DNA of 64,000 nt from Areca catechu (Eukaryota; Streptophyta; Magnoliopsida; Arecales; Arecaceae), in NCBI GenBank assembly GCA_021397845.1, contig CM038046.1, positions 62,001-126,000 of the forward strand, written 5' to 3'. The notes under the pieces were generated by a model. The model had not been told where the DNA came from. It saw only the letters and a list, made by a program, of their open reading frames with translations, and searched no databases. A program made the translations under genes and the position numbers. Below are positions 1 to 11,164 of this stretch, in pieces; within the stretch, counting starts at the first letter, position 1, and each line of letters opens with the position of its first letter.

Positions 1-447
1 CTCTCAGTCCAATTTGTTAGTGGACACTCTGGGTTAGGATCACTCACAATGAAAAGGAACAGGTCTAAAGGCCTCACTAGGTATCGCTGCCGGTTCCCTA
101 TACTCAACTAGGTCTATAATATTGAAGGTAGAACTAATGCCCAAATCCGAAGGCAAGTCTAACACCTAGGCATTTGACCCAACCTTCTCTATCACTTTAA
201 AAGGTCCGGCTCTGCGAGCATGAAGCTTCTTTTAAGCCTAAGCCTAACCAAGATAGAATCCACTACATCAAATTCTTTGATCCATCTTCGGGAATTAGCC
301 AGTTTGTTTAAAATTAGTATAGGTGGTGAACATGCTGGGCACATGCAAACTCCTAACAAATGATTCAAAGGACTCATACTAACACCTAACAGACTTGACT
401 ATGCATTCCTATAGAAGGAAATTTTATGGAACTCTTTGGATTTAAAC
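1..447 (-). pseudogene. Gypsy integrase C-terminal remnant (A1)
   Basis: Minus-strand translation gives pieces of the integrase C-terminal region, including the characteristic stretch LGISSTFNIIDLVEYREP between about 155 and 70, which is nearly the same as in the copies at 49340-49888 and 54668-55216. In-frame stops occur (one just before the VLDLPSDLG stretch, one near position 45), so this is not translatable as it stands. It follows the ORF at 2211-448 in the same direction. Any chromodomain would lie beyond the window edge. Confidence 0.75.
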
Positions 448-2211
448 CTAACAGATTATAGGTTCTCTAGGTTTGATCCTAGCTTGACATGCACATGAAA
501 ATTTATAGTGAACTCCTAGCAAATTCCAAAGAGTGTGCCAGAAGTAAGATGCAAACCTAACATGCGTGATGAATGCATGCAGTATGCTAATCTCAATTAA
601 ATGCAATCTAACAATCCTAGAAATGCTGGAGGTGTTAGGAAAGGGCAGAAAATAGGAAGTGGGTTCAGAATTAGTTTGGTAAGGTAGAGAAAAAGGTTCA
701 TGGTTAGTTGGATAAAGTAGGATAAAAGACGGGGTGTCAGGAACTAATCCTATACTAATGAGGTTAACCTTACGAGGTTGAGCTATATCTACAGGGTTTG
801 CATAATAGAAGGATGGGTCACCAATTTCGGGGAAGAGGTCCTTAATGGGAACTGTAGGAGGGGACTCATCTTGAAGGTATTGATTCAAAAAGATCAGGTC
901 CTTAATAAATTCTTCTGGTTCTTGTATTTTTGGACTAGACTCTATAATTTGGCTCTCCTCTATGGTTTCCTCAGGTAAGGCTCTAGCAGCAGTACCTAGG
1001 TTCTCTTCCTCTATTTGTTCTTCCATTATAGCTTTAGGTTGGATGTGGTCAAGGTCAACTAACTCCGGGTTGGTTTCTACCTGGGTATCTACTGGATCAG
1101 CTAATTCTAGGTCTACTAAAGGTGTCTCCTCTTCTCCCTCATACTCATCCACTAGGCTCGCATCAGCTTCATACACTTTCGCGTTAATGTAAGCCTTGTC
1201 AATCTCAGGAATGGTTGGAGAAGGTCGGCTAGGAAAAAATTGGTTAGGTCCTGGTTTCTGATTATGGACACTAATCCTAGTAGGTTCAGGTTGCCTAAGG
1301 GGTAGTGGCTCACTACTGGGCTCATATTTAGGGGTACTAATCCTATGGGGTTCAAGTTGACTAGGGGAAGCATGACTAGTACTAGATTGATATCTAGGGG
1401 TTATGGGCTCCCTAGGCTCATAGGACAAGGGTGCAGATCTATGGGTCAGGGGATTATAGGATCTGGGGTCATAGGATTTTGGGTCAGCTATATGGTCAGG
1501 TTCTAAGGATGGATCATGGTATGGAGTCCTCCTAAGGTTGGGCTCCTTATATGGGTCAGGATATTGGGTTCTCCTAGGGTTGAACTCCCTATATGGGTCA
1601 GAATATTGGGTTCTCCTAGGGTTGGGCTCTCTATATGGGTCAGAGTATTGGATTCTCCTAGGATTGGACTCCCTATATGGGTCAGAGTATTGGGTTCTCC
1701 TAGGATTGGACTCCCTATATGGGTCAGAGTATTGGGTTTTCCTGGGTTCAGTATCATAATAAGGGTCATGGTAAGGGGTTCTTCTAGGTTTAGTATTATT
1801 GTATGGGTCAGGCTGAGGGGCTCTCCTAGGTTCAACCTCTCGGTATGGATCAGGGTTTGGGGTTCTCCTAGGTTGAGGATTGTAGTACGGGTCAGGATAA
1901 GGGGCTCTCCTAGGTTCGACCTCATGGTATAGATCAGGGTTTGGGGTCCTCCTAGGTTGAGGGGACTCGGGATCTGGCTCAGACTGTGACCCATGGGTTC
2001 TTTGTATGGTCCCTACATGGCCTTCTAACTGGTCAAACCTATTGGCAAGATGGTCAATTCTATTATTGGTTTGGATACCAGACTGAGTTAACTGGGCCAT
2101 GGATTGGGTTAGTTGCTCAGTAAGTGCTTTTATTTGGGCTTGCAAATTTTCCATGGGTTCAGACATTTGTGAAGGAGGTGGGTGATATGAAACCCCTGAT
2201 CTAGTGCTCAT
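448..2211 (-). pseudogene. Gag-like/integrase fusion ORF of A1 (587 codons, open)
   Basis: A 587-codon open frame starts at ATG 2211 with MSTRSGVSYHPP, the same opening as the gag ORFs at 47091, 52419 and (minus strand) 29310. Residues about 20-70 look like a short coiled coil. Residues about 80-235 are a 14-residue tandem repeat rich in P, R, D and Y. Residues about 340-450 are acidic. The last ~80 residues (SYFLPFP, then FWHTLWNLLGVHYKFS) match the gypsy integrase core. The usual retro_gag domain, zinc knuckle, protease, RT and RNase H are missing. The frame is open, but it is a deletion derivative and cannot supply its own reverse transcriptase. Whether it is expressed is unknown. Confidence 0.75.
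1505..1980 (-). repeat. 42-bp coding minisatellite in A1 gag
   Basis: About eleven tandem copies of a 42-bp unit encode PRRTQYSDPYRESN-type 14-residue repeats on the minus strand. Because 42 is divisible by three, the reading frame is kept across all copies, and variation is mostly at residues 4-6 and 11-14. The related ORF at 47091 has only about one such unit, so the array expanded in this lineage. Confidence 0.85.
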
Positions 2212-3073
2212 GCAAGACTCGATCAGACCGACTACAGCTGACTAGACTTAGAGTCCAAACTAGATGCTCAATCAGGGTGGCAAACTAGCCTATAGTAACC
2301 CTGTACTCAGCCAGGCAGGTGTAAGGGGAGTGTTAGGTCCCTGATTGCCAATCCTAGACACCAATCAGAGATTGGCCAGGTAGGCGGACCAGCACACAAG
2401 CCCTTCGGGATTGAATCCCTAAACCACCGTTCTGGACACTGAGCACAAGGCACACACAGGTTATCTTGACACAATGATCTGACACGTAGCCCGGATCCGA
2501 CCAGTTGGTGTCCCTAGCCCACTAGGGCAAATTAAGTCTAGTTAATTTTAGGTTAAGGCTTGGGACCGAATGCAAGGGATGTGATTTTGGGCTAAGGAGA
2601 GGTGATCAAATCCTCCCCCCATCTGATATAGCAAGAGTGCCCTTAAAAGTAAATTATGCAATGATGGCAGGCAGATGAGGATGCAAATTAGGGTTTAGAT
2701 GTTTTTGGTATTTTTGAAGAATATGTAATTTTTTTTGGTATTTTTTTAAATAGAAAAAAACTTGCAAATCATGGCCTAATATGCTGGAAATATACTAAAA
2801 TTAAAAGATATGCAAAAGATGCTAAACAAAATCCTAAAACTTCCAAACTTGTCTTGCTGAAAAAATAGAGCCAGAAATTTGTAAGCTGTATTTCGGCTTG
2901 CAGAAAATTCACAGGCCATAATAAAATCTGAAAAAAATCTTAAAATTACTGTGAATTATGATGAATCTAGAAAAATAAATTTCAAAATTTTTAGAGTTTT
3001 TATCAGGGAGAAATAATTAAAATAACAGAGTATATACGGACTGAGAAATTGCAGAAAATAAGCCCTAATCTAA
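2212..3073 (-). other. A1 untranslated leader
   Basis: There is no coding capacity here. The stretch 2300-2470 matches, in reverse complement, the leader of the gypsy array at about 46800-46960, including the text around GGCCAGGTAGGCGGACC. From 2700 to 3060 the sequence is AT-rich and unremarkable. It lies between the primer binding site and the gag start. Confidence 0.7.
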
Positions 3074-3085
3074 GCTCTGATACCA
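3074..3085 (-). promoter_or_regulatory. Primer binding site, initiator tRNA-Met type (A1)
   Basis: Minus strand reads TGGTATCAGAGC, complementary to the 3' end of plant initiator tRNA-Met. It sits two bases from the LTR end, as expected for the (-) strand primer site. Confidence 0.9.
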
Positions 3086-3087
3086 AA

Positions 3088-4523
3088 TGATGGGGGACTA
3101 ATATGCATGCAATTCTTTTTTTATGTTTTATATGTAGGGTTAGGTGATTAATTCCTAAATTCTAGATCAAAATTAGTTGTAGGGAATTTTGTATGAGTTT
3201 TTGAAGCCAAGCATGCAGATTAGAACCTAGAAAAGTACTAAAGAAGGATCGTCGGGACTCAGAAGCCTCGGTTAGGGCAAGTTCTCCTACAATAATAAGA
3301 CTGGAGGTAGAGGGGGTGTACCTGACAATGTCTGAAGTTCCCAGTGAAGATCGCAGTGAAGGAATCTCTCGTTCCTCGATGGATGCGGCCTGGAAAACCG
3401 AGCCAAAGACCCGCGGATACTCGGCTTTCTGCTCGGTGGTCCGATTGAGGCGTGGCAGGAGTCGTTGGATTCGTAGGAACTCGGGGACCTGCAAACGACC
3501 TGTTAGGAGTTAGAAAACTCAAAGGAGATCAAGAAAATAAAGGAAAACAGTAAAGGGAAGAAAGTTTTGGAGGGGCTGGAAGGATGGTTGGCGGCAGGAA
3601 GATGGTTGCAAACACCGGGAAGAAGAACTCTCGAACCCCTTTATGCACACAGCAGGGTAATCACACAAAGCAAAGAGGAACTCAAGGTTTATTTCATATA
3701 TCAAAATCTCCCTTCATATAAGAGGCTAGGGTCCTTTAAATAGACCCTTAACCTTGGGCTCCAAGTAAGGGCACATTAGTCTTTACATAAGAATCCTTTT
3801 CCCTCTCAAACTCTAGCTAGAAAATAAGGAAACATTAGGTAGAAAAATCCCTAAAAATTCTCTTGACTTTGTCAACACTCCAAGGATGCCTAGGGGGTGT
3901 GTTAGGCTTCTAGGAGCAGCAAGAGGCTGGCCCAAAGGGGCTCGGGCGCATGGGTTTGGGCCTCTGGAAGCTGGGGTGGCCTGGTAGCCAGGTAGCAGGA
4001 ATATTCCCTGGTATCTTGCTTCTTAGGGGCTTGGGCTTGGTGCCTGGGCTTGATTTCTTTGGGCTAGGATGCAGATGGACCTCTGGAATCATGGATGCCC
4101 TTATCTATGAATATAATTTGGCATCTGAAAGGGAATCTGGGCATCTGCAAGAAATTAAGGTTTTCTGAATTTTCCTCCTAGGGTCTTCAAATCTTCAAGC
4201 TGGGTTGGACTTGGGCTATACTTCCATGTCTTTAATCTAGTTGGACTTGGTCTTTACTTGTATGATGTGGTCTTGAGTCTTCAATATGGTTGAATAGGAC
4301 TCAAAAAAATAAAATTAGCTCGACATGAGCTGACTAACACTGGACTGAACTAGCTCAACATGAGCTGACTAGTACAGAACTGAAACTCAAAATACTCAAA
4401 TAACAACTAAAATGGACTCAGATAGGCTAAGCCCTTATTACAGATGGACTCATATATTATTGATCAATTCATAGAGGGTTAAAATGCCTCTATCTTATTC
4501 TCGTGCCTTTGGTGTCCCCACCA
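3088..4523 (-). repeat. 5' LTR of A1
   Basis: On the minus strand the LTR begins TGGTGGGGAC at 4523 and ends CCCCCATCA at 3088, giving TG...CA termini next to the primer site, for about 1436 bp. A TATA-like TATTTAAA on the minus strand near 3735-3745 could be the U3 promoter. The outer edge at 4523 is inferred from the TG dinucleotide and from the change to Tat gag sequence right after it; no second LTR is available for comparison. Confidence 0.7.
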
Positions 4524-4569
4524 GGAGGCTCTAGAGGCATGCTGGCCCGAGCCGAACCCCAGTTTCAGA

Positions 4570-4935
4570 GTGAGGCCCAAGCCAAAGAGCAGTCTCGTTC
4601 TGGAAGAAGCATACACCCCTCTCCTTGCTCTGAGGTTGAAGATCCTTATGGAGATTGAGGGCGAGCGCTATTTACGCCATCGTTTCTCACTAGGGTCGTC
4701 CGGTAGCCGTGACAAGACAAAATACTATCGGTTCCACTGTGACCACGACCATGACACCGAGGACTGCAGCCACTTCAAAAGAGAGATCAAAGATCTGATA
4801 AGGAAGGGCTACCTCGGAAAGTTCATGGGGGGCAAGATCCCTGTAGAGCCCTAGGTGCTTATGGCTTTTCCTCCTGCTCCTGTACTTGACAACCAGCCCC
4901 CGAGAGGCCTGTGGGCATGATATGTTAGGGGGCAA
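4570..4935 (+). pseudogene. Tat-type gag C-terminal remnant
   Basis: The frame beginning at 4570 (94 codons to the stop at 4852) contains EEAYTPLLALRLKILMEIE followed by KYYRFHCDHDHDTEDCSHFK and a GYLGKF motif, the usual C-terminal signature of Tat/Ogre-lineage gag. The knuckle-like region normally reads KYC.FH...GH.TEDC; here the first Cys is Tyr and Gly is Asp. Past the stop, the same frame continues with a PPAPVLDNQPPRGL stretch to about 4935, where gag-protease linker sequence stops abruptly and integrase sequence begins. Confidence 0.7.
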
Positions 4936-4945
4936 GCTCTCCCCA

Positions 4946-5050
4946 AACTAGGAAGGCCCCTACGGAGTAGTCGATGTCCTTCTACTTAGAGCCTACCACC
5001 TCACCGATATCGACGGCGACAAAAGTCTAAGGACTTACCTCCAAAAATGT
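4946..5050 (+). pseudogene. Tat-type integrase C-terminal tail
   Basis: In the frame starting at 4946 the sequence reads N-stop-EGPYGVVDV, then AYHLTDIDGDKSLRTYL. This fits the conserved integrase end (NWEGPY...Y.L.D.DG....RTW), with the Trp codon changed to TAG at 4949-4951. It follows the gag remnant by about ten bases, so nearly the whole pol (protease to integrase core) has been lost between them. Confidence 0.6.
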
Positions 5051-5149
5051 AAGGCTCCCCCCTTTTAATAAAAGTTTTCTTTCAGTGCAATGTTATCTTT
5101 GCCCTGCAAGAAAACCATCACCCGACCTCAGGCCTAGCGATCTAAGCCG

Positions 5150-5880
5150 GGAAACTCCTAAAGCACCGCACCTATCGTCGTGCTCATAGTCTGGAGATAT
5201 CAGCAGGACACCCTAGTAGTTCCACCGTCTACCACCTGACTCATAGCCCGGCACCTCAAGTCAGGAAACTCCTGAAGCCTAGCACCTGTCATCGTGCTCA
5301 CAATCTGCAGATGTCAGTGGGACACCCTAGTAGTTCCACCATCTACCGCCTGACTCATAGCCCGACACCTCAAGTCAGGAAATTCCTGAAGCCCCGCACT
5401 TGTCGCCATGCTCACAGTCCGGAGATGTTAGCGAAATACCTAGTAGTTTCACCATCTACCGCCTAACTCACAGCCCGGCACCTTAAATCGGGAAACTCTT
5501 GAAGCCCTGCACCTGTCACCGTGCTCACAGTCCAGAGATGTTAGCGGGACACCCCAGTAGTTCCACCATCTATCGCCTGACTCACAGCCTAGCACCTCAA
5601 GTCAGGAAACTCCTGAAGCCCCGCACCTGTCACCATGCTCACAGTCTGGAGATGTTAGCGGGACTCCCCAAAAATTTTGCCATCTACCGCCAGGCTCACA
5701 GTTCAGCACTCTAAGCTCGAAAACTCCTGAAGTCCAGTACCTAAGCCCGAAAGCTCCTGAAGCCCATCACCTAAGTTCGGAAACTCCTGAAGCCCGGCAC
5801 CTAAGCCAAGAAACTCCAAGAAGCCTGGCACCTAAGCCCGAAAACTCCAAGAAGCCCGTCACCTCAAGCCGGGAAACTCT
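5150..5880 (+). repeat. 114-bp tandem repeat block (interrupted minisatellite)
   Basis: The anchor TGCTCA recurs at 5181, 5295, 5409, 5522 and 5636, giving a 113-114 bp period over about five copies. From about 5700 the pattern shrinks to repeats of roughly 30 bp built on 'aactcctgaagcccggcacctaag'. No coding role is seen. The block lies in the 3' noncoding part of the Tat element and continues at 7818 after the solo LTR. Confidence 0.85.
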
Positions 5881-5908
5881 TGAAGCCCCACACTTGTAAC
5901 CGTGCTCA

Positions 5909-7817
5909 TGAAGGAAAAACATAGCCAACAGAAAGAAAGTATTTTAAAACTATTTTAAAATGAACATAGCAGAAGGCTTGATAGATCGATCAAAATGATC
6001 TACCAATCTGCCAGGATCTAGTAAGATAATGTAGCATGCAATATATATCAAGAGCAAAAAAATAATTAAAGATATAAAAGTACCTTACCATTATACCTTT
6101 GAAAATGCTGTGAAAAAGGGTAAAGCGCTCAAGCCACACACGTGTCTGGCCTCTATAGGTAATCCATACCAGGGCTCGACTCTGATCAACTCACTCGGAG
6201 TGCTAGCTCCTTAGGATCCTTGAGGCCAATCTTCTTCTTCTTGGAAGACAAGGAGGAGAGGTGGAACCCTTCCTAAACTAGCTCTCTTTCCAAGACCCAG
6301 CTTGAGTGCTAGGCGTTCGCACACCCAATGTCTAAGTCCTCATAACCCTTTTCTTCCCTCTAAGAATTCCAACAGCAAGACAAGCTGAAATCCTTTTCTT
6401 TTCTACATTTTTATCAATCTCTAATAGCCCTAAAAATAACACTTATTTATAAAGGAAGCCAAGAGAGGGAGAAAGAGGAAGGAGGAGTGATTGGAGAGAA
6501 GGTCAAGGAGCATACTAATTTGGCTCTAACAATATTAGGAAGGAATGACAATCATTCCATGAAAGTTTGGAGCTAAAATAGCTTGATTTCGAAATTCAAA
6601 CCATGTCAAAACCTTCTAAAAAATCTTTCCAGAAATCTCATTTAAGATTTTCTGGTCAAGCAGAGATGAGTCAACTTGAGCAGGGGTCGAGTCGGCTCAT
6701 CCAGAACACAGAATAGTCAAACTGTTCTTTCAGTAGAAATGAGTCAGCTCGAGCAGGGGTCGAGTCGGCTCGTCCAGAAATGTCTTCCAGAAATACTTCT
6801 TGTCACAACCAAGTGTCGACCCCTCAAGTGTCAACACATGGTCAATCATATTGATTGCCAGTGACAGCAAATGATTCTTAATCATCGATCAGCCTTAAGA
6901 TCAGAAAGAGACCCCTATGGTGTGTGACCCCATAGGTTCGAATACTAAGCTGGTAGCATTGGAATACTTTCAATACTATTCAAAGTCCTCATCTAGCAAT
7001 GATACCCGACGTCCGGATAGGTTAAAGATTGCGGAGCAACTTACAAGAACCTCTAGCATATGGTTACTGCATAATTCATTCCTTTGACCTCATAATACTC
7101 AGGATGACCTAAGATTTGACTGCCAATCCTAATTTGGTTTATCCAGATCGTGTCTCAACTTTACAAGTTCTGTGACTCCTCATAAGAACTATCTTGGCCA
7201 AGGTTTTACTAAATTGAGACAGCAAGTAATTCACTCCAAATTATTTGGACGGGTCAATTCCATCTTGATCCACCACCGCTCCACAAGTACTTGACTGTAC
7301 CCAGAAACTTTTCATCACTGGATTAGAAATCTAGGTAGTCCAGCATCAAAGTACAGTGAGTTGCTTGTAAGCTACCATGGTGATCTCAGGTCTGAGGGAT
7401 GCATATACCCATATCTCTTCGTGAGCAACCCTTTTAAAGAAGGGAGCTCCGTAGATGGTCACGTTTAGTGAAATGTCATACATTTCACTTATATGTCACA
7501 TCAGTGTCACCACACTCCTTGGTCAAGAGGACAACCAACAATGTAAGATACAACAACCTATACTTGACACATCGTCGTCCTATAACAATGTATCCTTTGG
7601 TTGTGAACCAGTTTAAGAATTACTTGATATATCATCTCTATATCAAATATAATGTAGTTCTAAGGACTCCATCATACAAGAGTTCTTTTCAGGAAAATGC
7701 ACATATGATGAACAGCAAAAATAATAACTTTTATTCATTAAAAATTCATATACAATTACAAAATTAGCATAACTATCTACAGCCTAGACAATTGGCTTTG
7801 GGACACAATTCCCAATA
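5909..7817 (-). repeat. Solo LTR, copia-like, with GCTCA target duplication
   Basis: GCTCA at 5904-5908 is repeated at 7818-7822, and the flanking 114-bp repeat resumes exactly after it. The 1909-bp insert starts TATTGGGAATTGTGTCCCAA on the minus strand (a TG-to-TA change at the first position is likely) and ends CTTCA. A minus-strand TATAAATA near 6451-6459 fits a promoter. There is no internal region, so this is a solo LTR left by LTR-LTR recombination. The start resembles copia-type LTRs of other plants. Two near-identical 'gagcaggggtcgagtcggctc' stretches at about 6678-6700 and 6750-6775 form an internal repeat. ORFs inside it are not convincing. Confidence 0.85.
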
Positions 7818-8060
7818 GCTCACAACCCGAAGATGTCAGCAAAACTTCCCAGTAGTTCCGCCATCTGCTGCCTGATTCATAGCCCGACACCTCAAGCTGG
7901 GAAACTCTAGAAGTCCCGTATTCAACCTGCTGGACCCCATTTTCGGAGATGGCAAAGTGGGGCACTCCCGAAGGCCCACACTCCGCCGGCCAAACTCAGA
8001 GCCAGTAAGGACAATCTCGAGACTCCTCGTGTTAAGTTCCCCAACTTGACGGTCTCTCAG
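7818..8060 (+). repeat. Continuation of the 114-bp repeat after the solo LTR
   Basis: The text 'gatgtcagcaaaacttcccagtag' and 'cctcaagctgggaaactc' continues the unit seen at 5150-5880, picking up in mid-unit after the GCTCA duplication. Copies become more divergent toward 8060. Confidence 0.75.
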
Positions 8061-8219
8061 GGCCATGCAGGCCCCCCCTCAAGCCATCTGCCAGCTCCTG
8101 GCTTAATTGAAGAGGTTCAAGGTAACCATAAAAACAAAAACTCAGTGAAGTAAGAAGGACTTTATTGATGTTGCATGAAAAAGATACATCATCAAAGGAC
8201 CCCCGACAGGCCGAGCGAT

Positions 8220-8256
8220 CCCAAAAAAAAAGAGAAAAAGAGAGAGAGAGAGAAGA
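8220..8256. repeat. A/GA-rich microsatellite
   Basis: A run of A followed by GAGAGA repeats interrupted by A-rich stretches. It lies just past the end of the antisense ORF, on its 3' side. Confidence 0.8.
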
Positions 8257-8355
8257 AGGTCAGGTTCTAGAAGGAGATCGGAGTCTATCCCTCAGTAGGC
8301 TCCTTCCCGGGATGGCGGATAGACGCACTGGCATCCCCTTGGGCCTCCACAGCCC

Positions 8356-10523
8356 CTACCGGTGGGACCTCCTCAGCGACAAGGGTAGGCTCCACCTCAA
8401 CCGTGGCAGTAGGAGTCGTAGCTCCCCTTGAGCCTCCATTAAGGCTACCCGGGACCACGATCTCGTCCAGCCTCGCCCTTGGAAGCGATAGGCCACCAAG
8501 GATTTGCAGACCCCGAATCCTTTAATGAAGGAATCTATGGCTACTTCCCAGACTTCATCGGCAAACTCTGTCGAGGCCCTGAATCTGGGCACTGCCTCGA
8601 TGGCCTTCTTCTTAGCGACCTCCATCAAAGCCATCACCCCAGCAGCTTTCTCCTTGATTGCCAACAACCGAGCCTGCACCGCCTCCAGCCATGCTAAGAG
8701 GCCACTCATCAGCTCTTCCATTGTGGCAGTGACGCCTTGAGCTCCTCCGCCCGGCGGGAGACCCGATCCCTTTCTTGGGCCAAGGACACTTCGAGGTTCC
8801 TGACCCGATTCTCGGCATCGACCACTTTGGCCTAGAGGATCCTATTCTTCTCTTCCAAGGCCCGGGCCTTGTTAGCCCGCTCCTGGGCCTCAGTCGCCAG
8901 CGACATCCTTTCCTGCCCCCACTAGGTGCAGTAGTCACGAACGAGAAGAACGTCGATCCCAATCTGCACCATTAAAGATGTTAGCCATGGTAGTCAGACT
9001 GAAGCAACAGAAAGGCATAAGACTACCGTGAAGAGGAGGAGTGCCAAGAAGGGCCTCCGCTAGCATGCTGCCTCCCCTCTCATGGCGGTCACGCAACTGG
9101 ACTGTGAACTCCATCATGAGCTCTACAAGTACAAGATCCTGGATGACCACCAAATTCGGTCTCATCCCAAGTGCCGCCCTCTGGACAGTAGCCCTCCTCA
9201 ATGCTGAGGGCGCCACCGCATCTGGGGGAGCTGCCTCTGAAGGCATCTCATCTGGTGGCAGGGAGCTTATCGTCGTAGGCGATGGCATCGGTAACGATTG
9301 CTTCACCACCCTTTCTCCCTCTGCATCCACCTCGATGACTGCAGGAAGGTGGACCGTAACCGCTGTAGCCAGCCTAGCCAACATGCCCGCGCTAGGTTCT
9401 CAGGTCGGAAGCTGGGCTCGCTGCTCCGAAGGTCCAGGGGCTGGTTCGACCGCTTCCCCCACAGGGTCAGAGATTGAAGCAGGCCTTGCCTCTTGGCTGG
9501 GCTCAACCCAGGCCCTCTTTGGTGGAGCCTCCCTGGGCCCGGATGACAAGCCTCTTGTGGGCGGGCTCCAGAAGCTCCTGTACCGAGAACTTCATGCCTG
9601 CAGGAAGAAGAAGACAAAGTTCAGCAACAGGTCGAAAAGGGCTCATTGAAGAAGAGATACCCCTTCGGACTCACCTAGCCCCTGCATTGGGTCGATCTTA
9701 GTGTCGAACAAGTTCCGCTCTGACAGCAGAACCTGGAGAGGGGGGATCTGATAAAAAATAAGCTGGTCGTATACTTTCTGATTAGAGGCCTAAACCTGGG
9801 AGTCCCGATTTGGGATCTGGTCCGGATCACTCCAGACCCAGTCCATCCCTTCGAAGAAGCAAAGAAGAATTTTCTCTTCCACCCCTTAATGGAAAAGGGG
9901 TGCTCAAACTTTATCCCCCTTAGACGAGGATAAACGCACCACCACTCGTCCTTGGTCGGGTGGCATTTCAAGATAAAAAAGGCCCTGAACAAGGAGAAGC
10001 GGGCAACAATCCCGTAGAAGTGGCAGAAAACAATGAAGCAGTTGATGACCCTAATGGCATTGGGAGCCAACTAGGCTAGAGCAAGACGGTAGTTGCTTAG
10101 AAAAGAGAGAAAGAAGGGATGAAAAGGCAAGCGAAGGTTCTCAAGAAAGAACTCTTCATAGAGGGCTATTTGACATGGGCCACTAGAAGTGACCCGCTCC
10201 CCCGATCGTGAGACCAAGAGCCAGACAAAGTCCGAGATCCCGTAGATGGCTCGGATCACAAAGAGATCCTCCCTGGTTATCGTCGAAGCTACGCCCGAAG
10301 GCCCAGTCGGATGGGAAGACCTAGAATAAGCAATGGGAGCAGAAGAGATGGAAGGAGTAGAAGGGACCCTAGGCCCACCGATGACTACTCCGGTCGGGTG
10401 AAGGCTTCTGTGGATGATGAGAGGGACCTCCTCCTCCTCGTCTGAAGATGGAGTTCTCAACCGAGATGGCCCTGCCCCATCAAATTTACTAGAAGAGCGG
10501 TGGTGCCAACCGGATGGAGCCAT
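8356..10523 (-). pseudogene. Antisense extra ORF of Tat element (Transposase_28-like), broken
   Basis: The likely start is ATG 10523 (MAPSGWHHRSS). An acidic SSDEEEEV stretch is followed by ITREDLFVIRAIYGI and, after an in-frame TAG at 10073-10071, by LAPNAIRVINCFIVFCHF, then FSLFRAFFILKCHP and the GWKRKFFFASS motif. These are features of the 'putative gypsy type transposon' (PF04195, Transposase_28) family. The 3' part (about 8721-8450) encodes a helical, coiled-coil-like segment with AVPRFRAS and a DSF.KGF motif, matched by the fragment at 61864-61406. Stops and frame changes between about 9675 and 8721 break the gene. The role of these ORFs is unknown; they run antisense to gag-pol. Confidence 0.65.
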
Positions 10524-11164
10524 CCTAGATCAGAAAAAGAAGGAGGTGTAAAGGGAAAGGAGACCTGAGAGCCCTACAGGAAGACTTAGCCTAGCCCTAT
10601 AGGAAGACTTATCCTAGCCAGAGAAGAAGAAGAAGGCTAAGGGAGACTAACCTGGTTGTTAAGGAAAAAGACAGTCAGGAGAAGGAAGAAGCTCTGGCCT
10701 GACGGTGAGCGGGAAAGTTTCGAAAGAGGCAATTGAAGGAAAAGCTTACCCTCTCTTCAAAGCCACCAGACTGTAGCCGTATATCCTTTCAGCACTTCCA
10801 TCGCTGGATAGGCACCACGTGGCAACATCGGCTGGAGGCGATGCCCCGATGCAATGGAAACAGCCTCGAGTCGTACATCCACCATTATGCTTTCTCGGAC
10901 CCATTGATGTGGCACCCCCATACTGGCCTCAAGGCACGGCGCACGAAGTGGTGGTGATCATGGCATTTAATGGTGCCATATCTCAGCCTTTCCTCATCAG
11001 CTCCATAATTACCTCCTTAGCCCCGAGCGCGACATTTTGTCAGGACTTGGGAACAAGAGACTAATGAAGAAACGATATCACTGGATCTCGTACGGATCCA
11101 TTCGACGGAGATTGCAACCATAAGCTCTGTCCCATCAAGTCCTTCTGTTGGACTGGCTCTCCCT

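Larger units (their letters stand above)
1..4523 (-). mobile_element. Ty3/gypsy non-autonomous element A1, left part cut by window edge
   Basis: Reading on the minus strand, the order is 5' LTR (4523-3088), primer binding site, untranslated leader, a long gag-like ORF and then integrase C-terminal remnants that run off the window start. No protease, reverse transcriptase or RNase H is visible: the gag-like ORF passes directly into an integrase-core remnant. The leader closely matches the leader of the gypsy array at 44505-56839, so the two belong to related families, although their LTRs look different. The element lies inside a Tat-lineage element that resumes at 4524. The 3' LTR and left target duplication are outside the window, so the insertion site cannot be verified. 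Confidence 0.85.

Noticed and set aside
5150..5880. Possible CRISPR-like array
   Set aside because: The repeated unit has no unique spacers between identical repeats, and this is plant nuclear DNA; it is an ordinary minisatellite.
9041..9649. 202-codon plus-strand frame opposite the antisense Tat ORF
   Set aside because: It is the shadow of the minus-strand coding pattern; it has no recognised domain and is low complexity.
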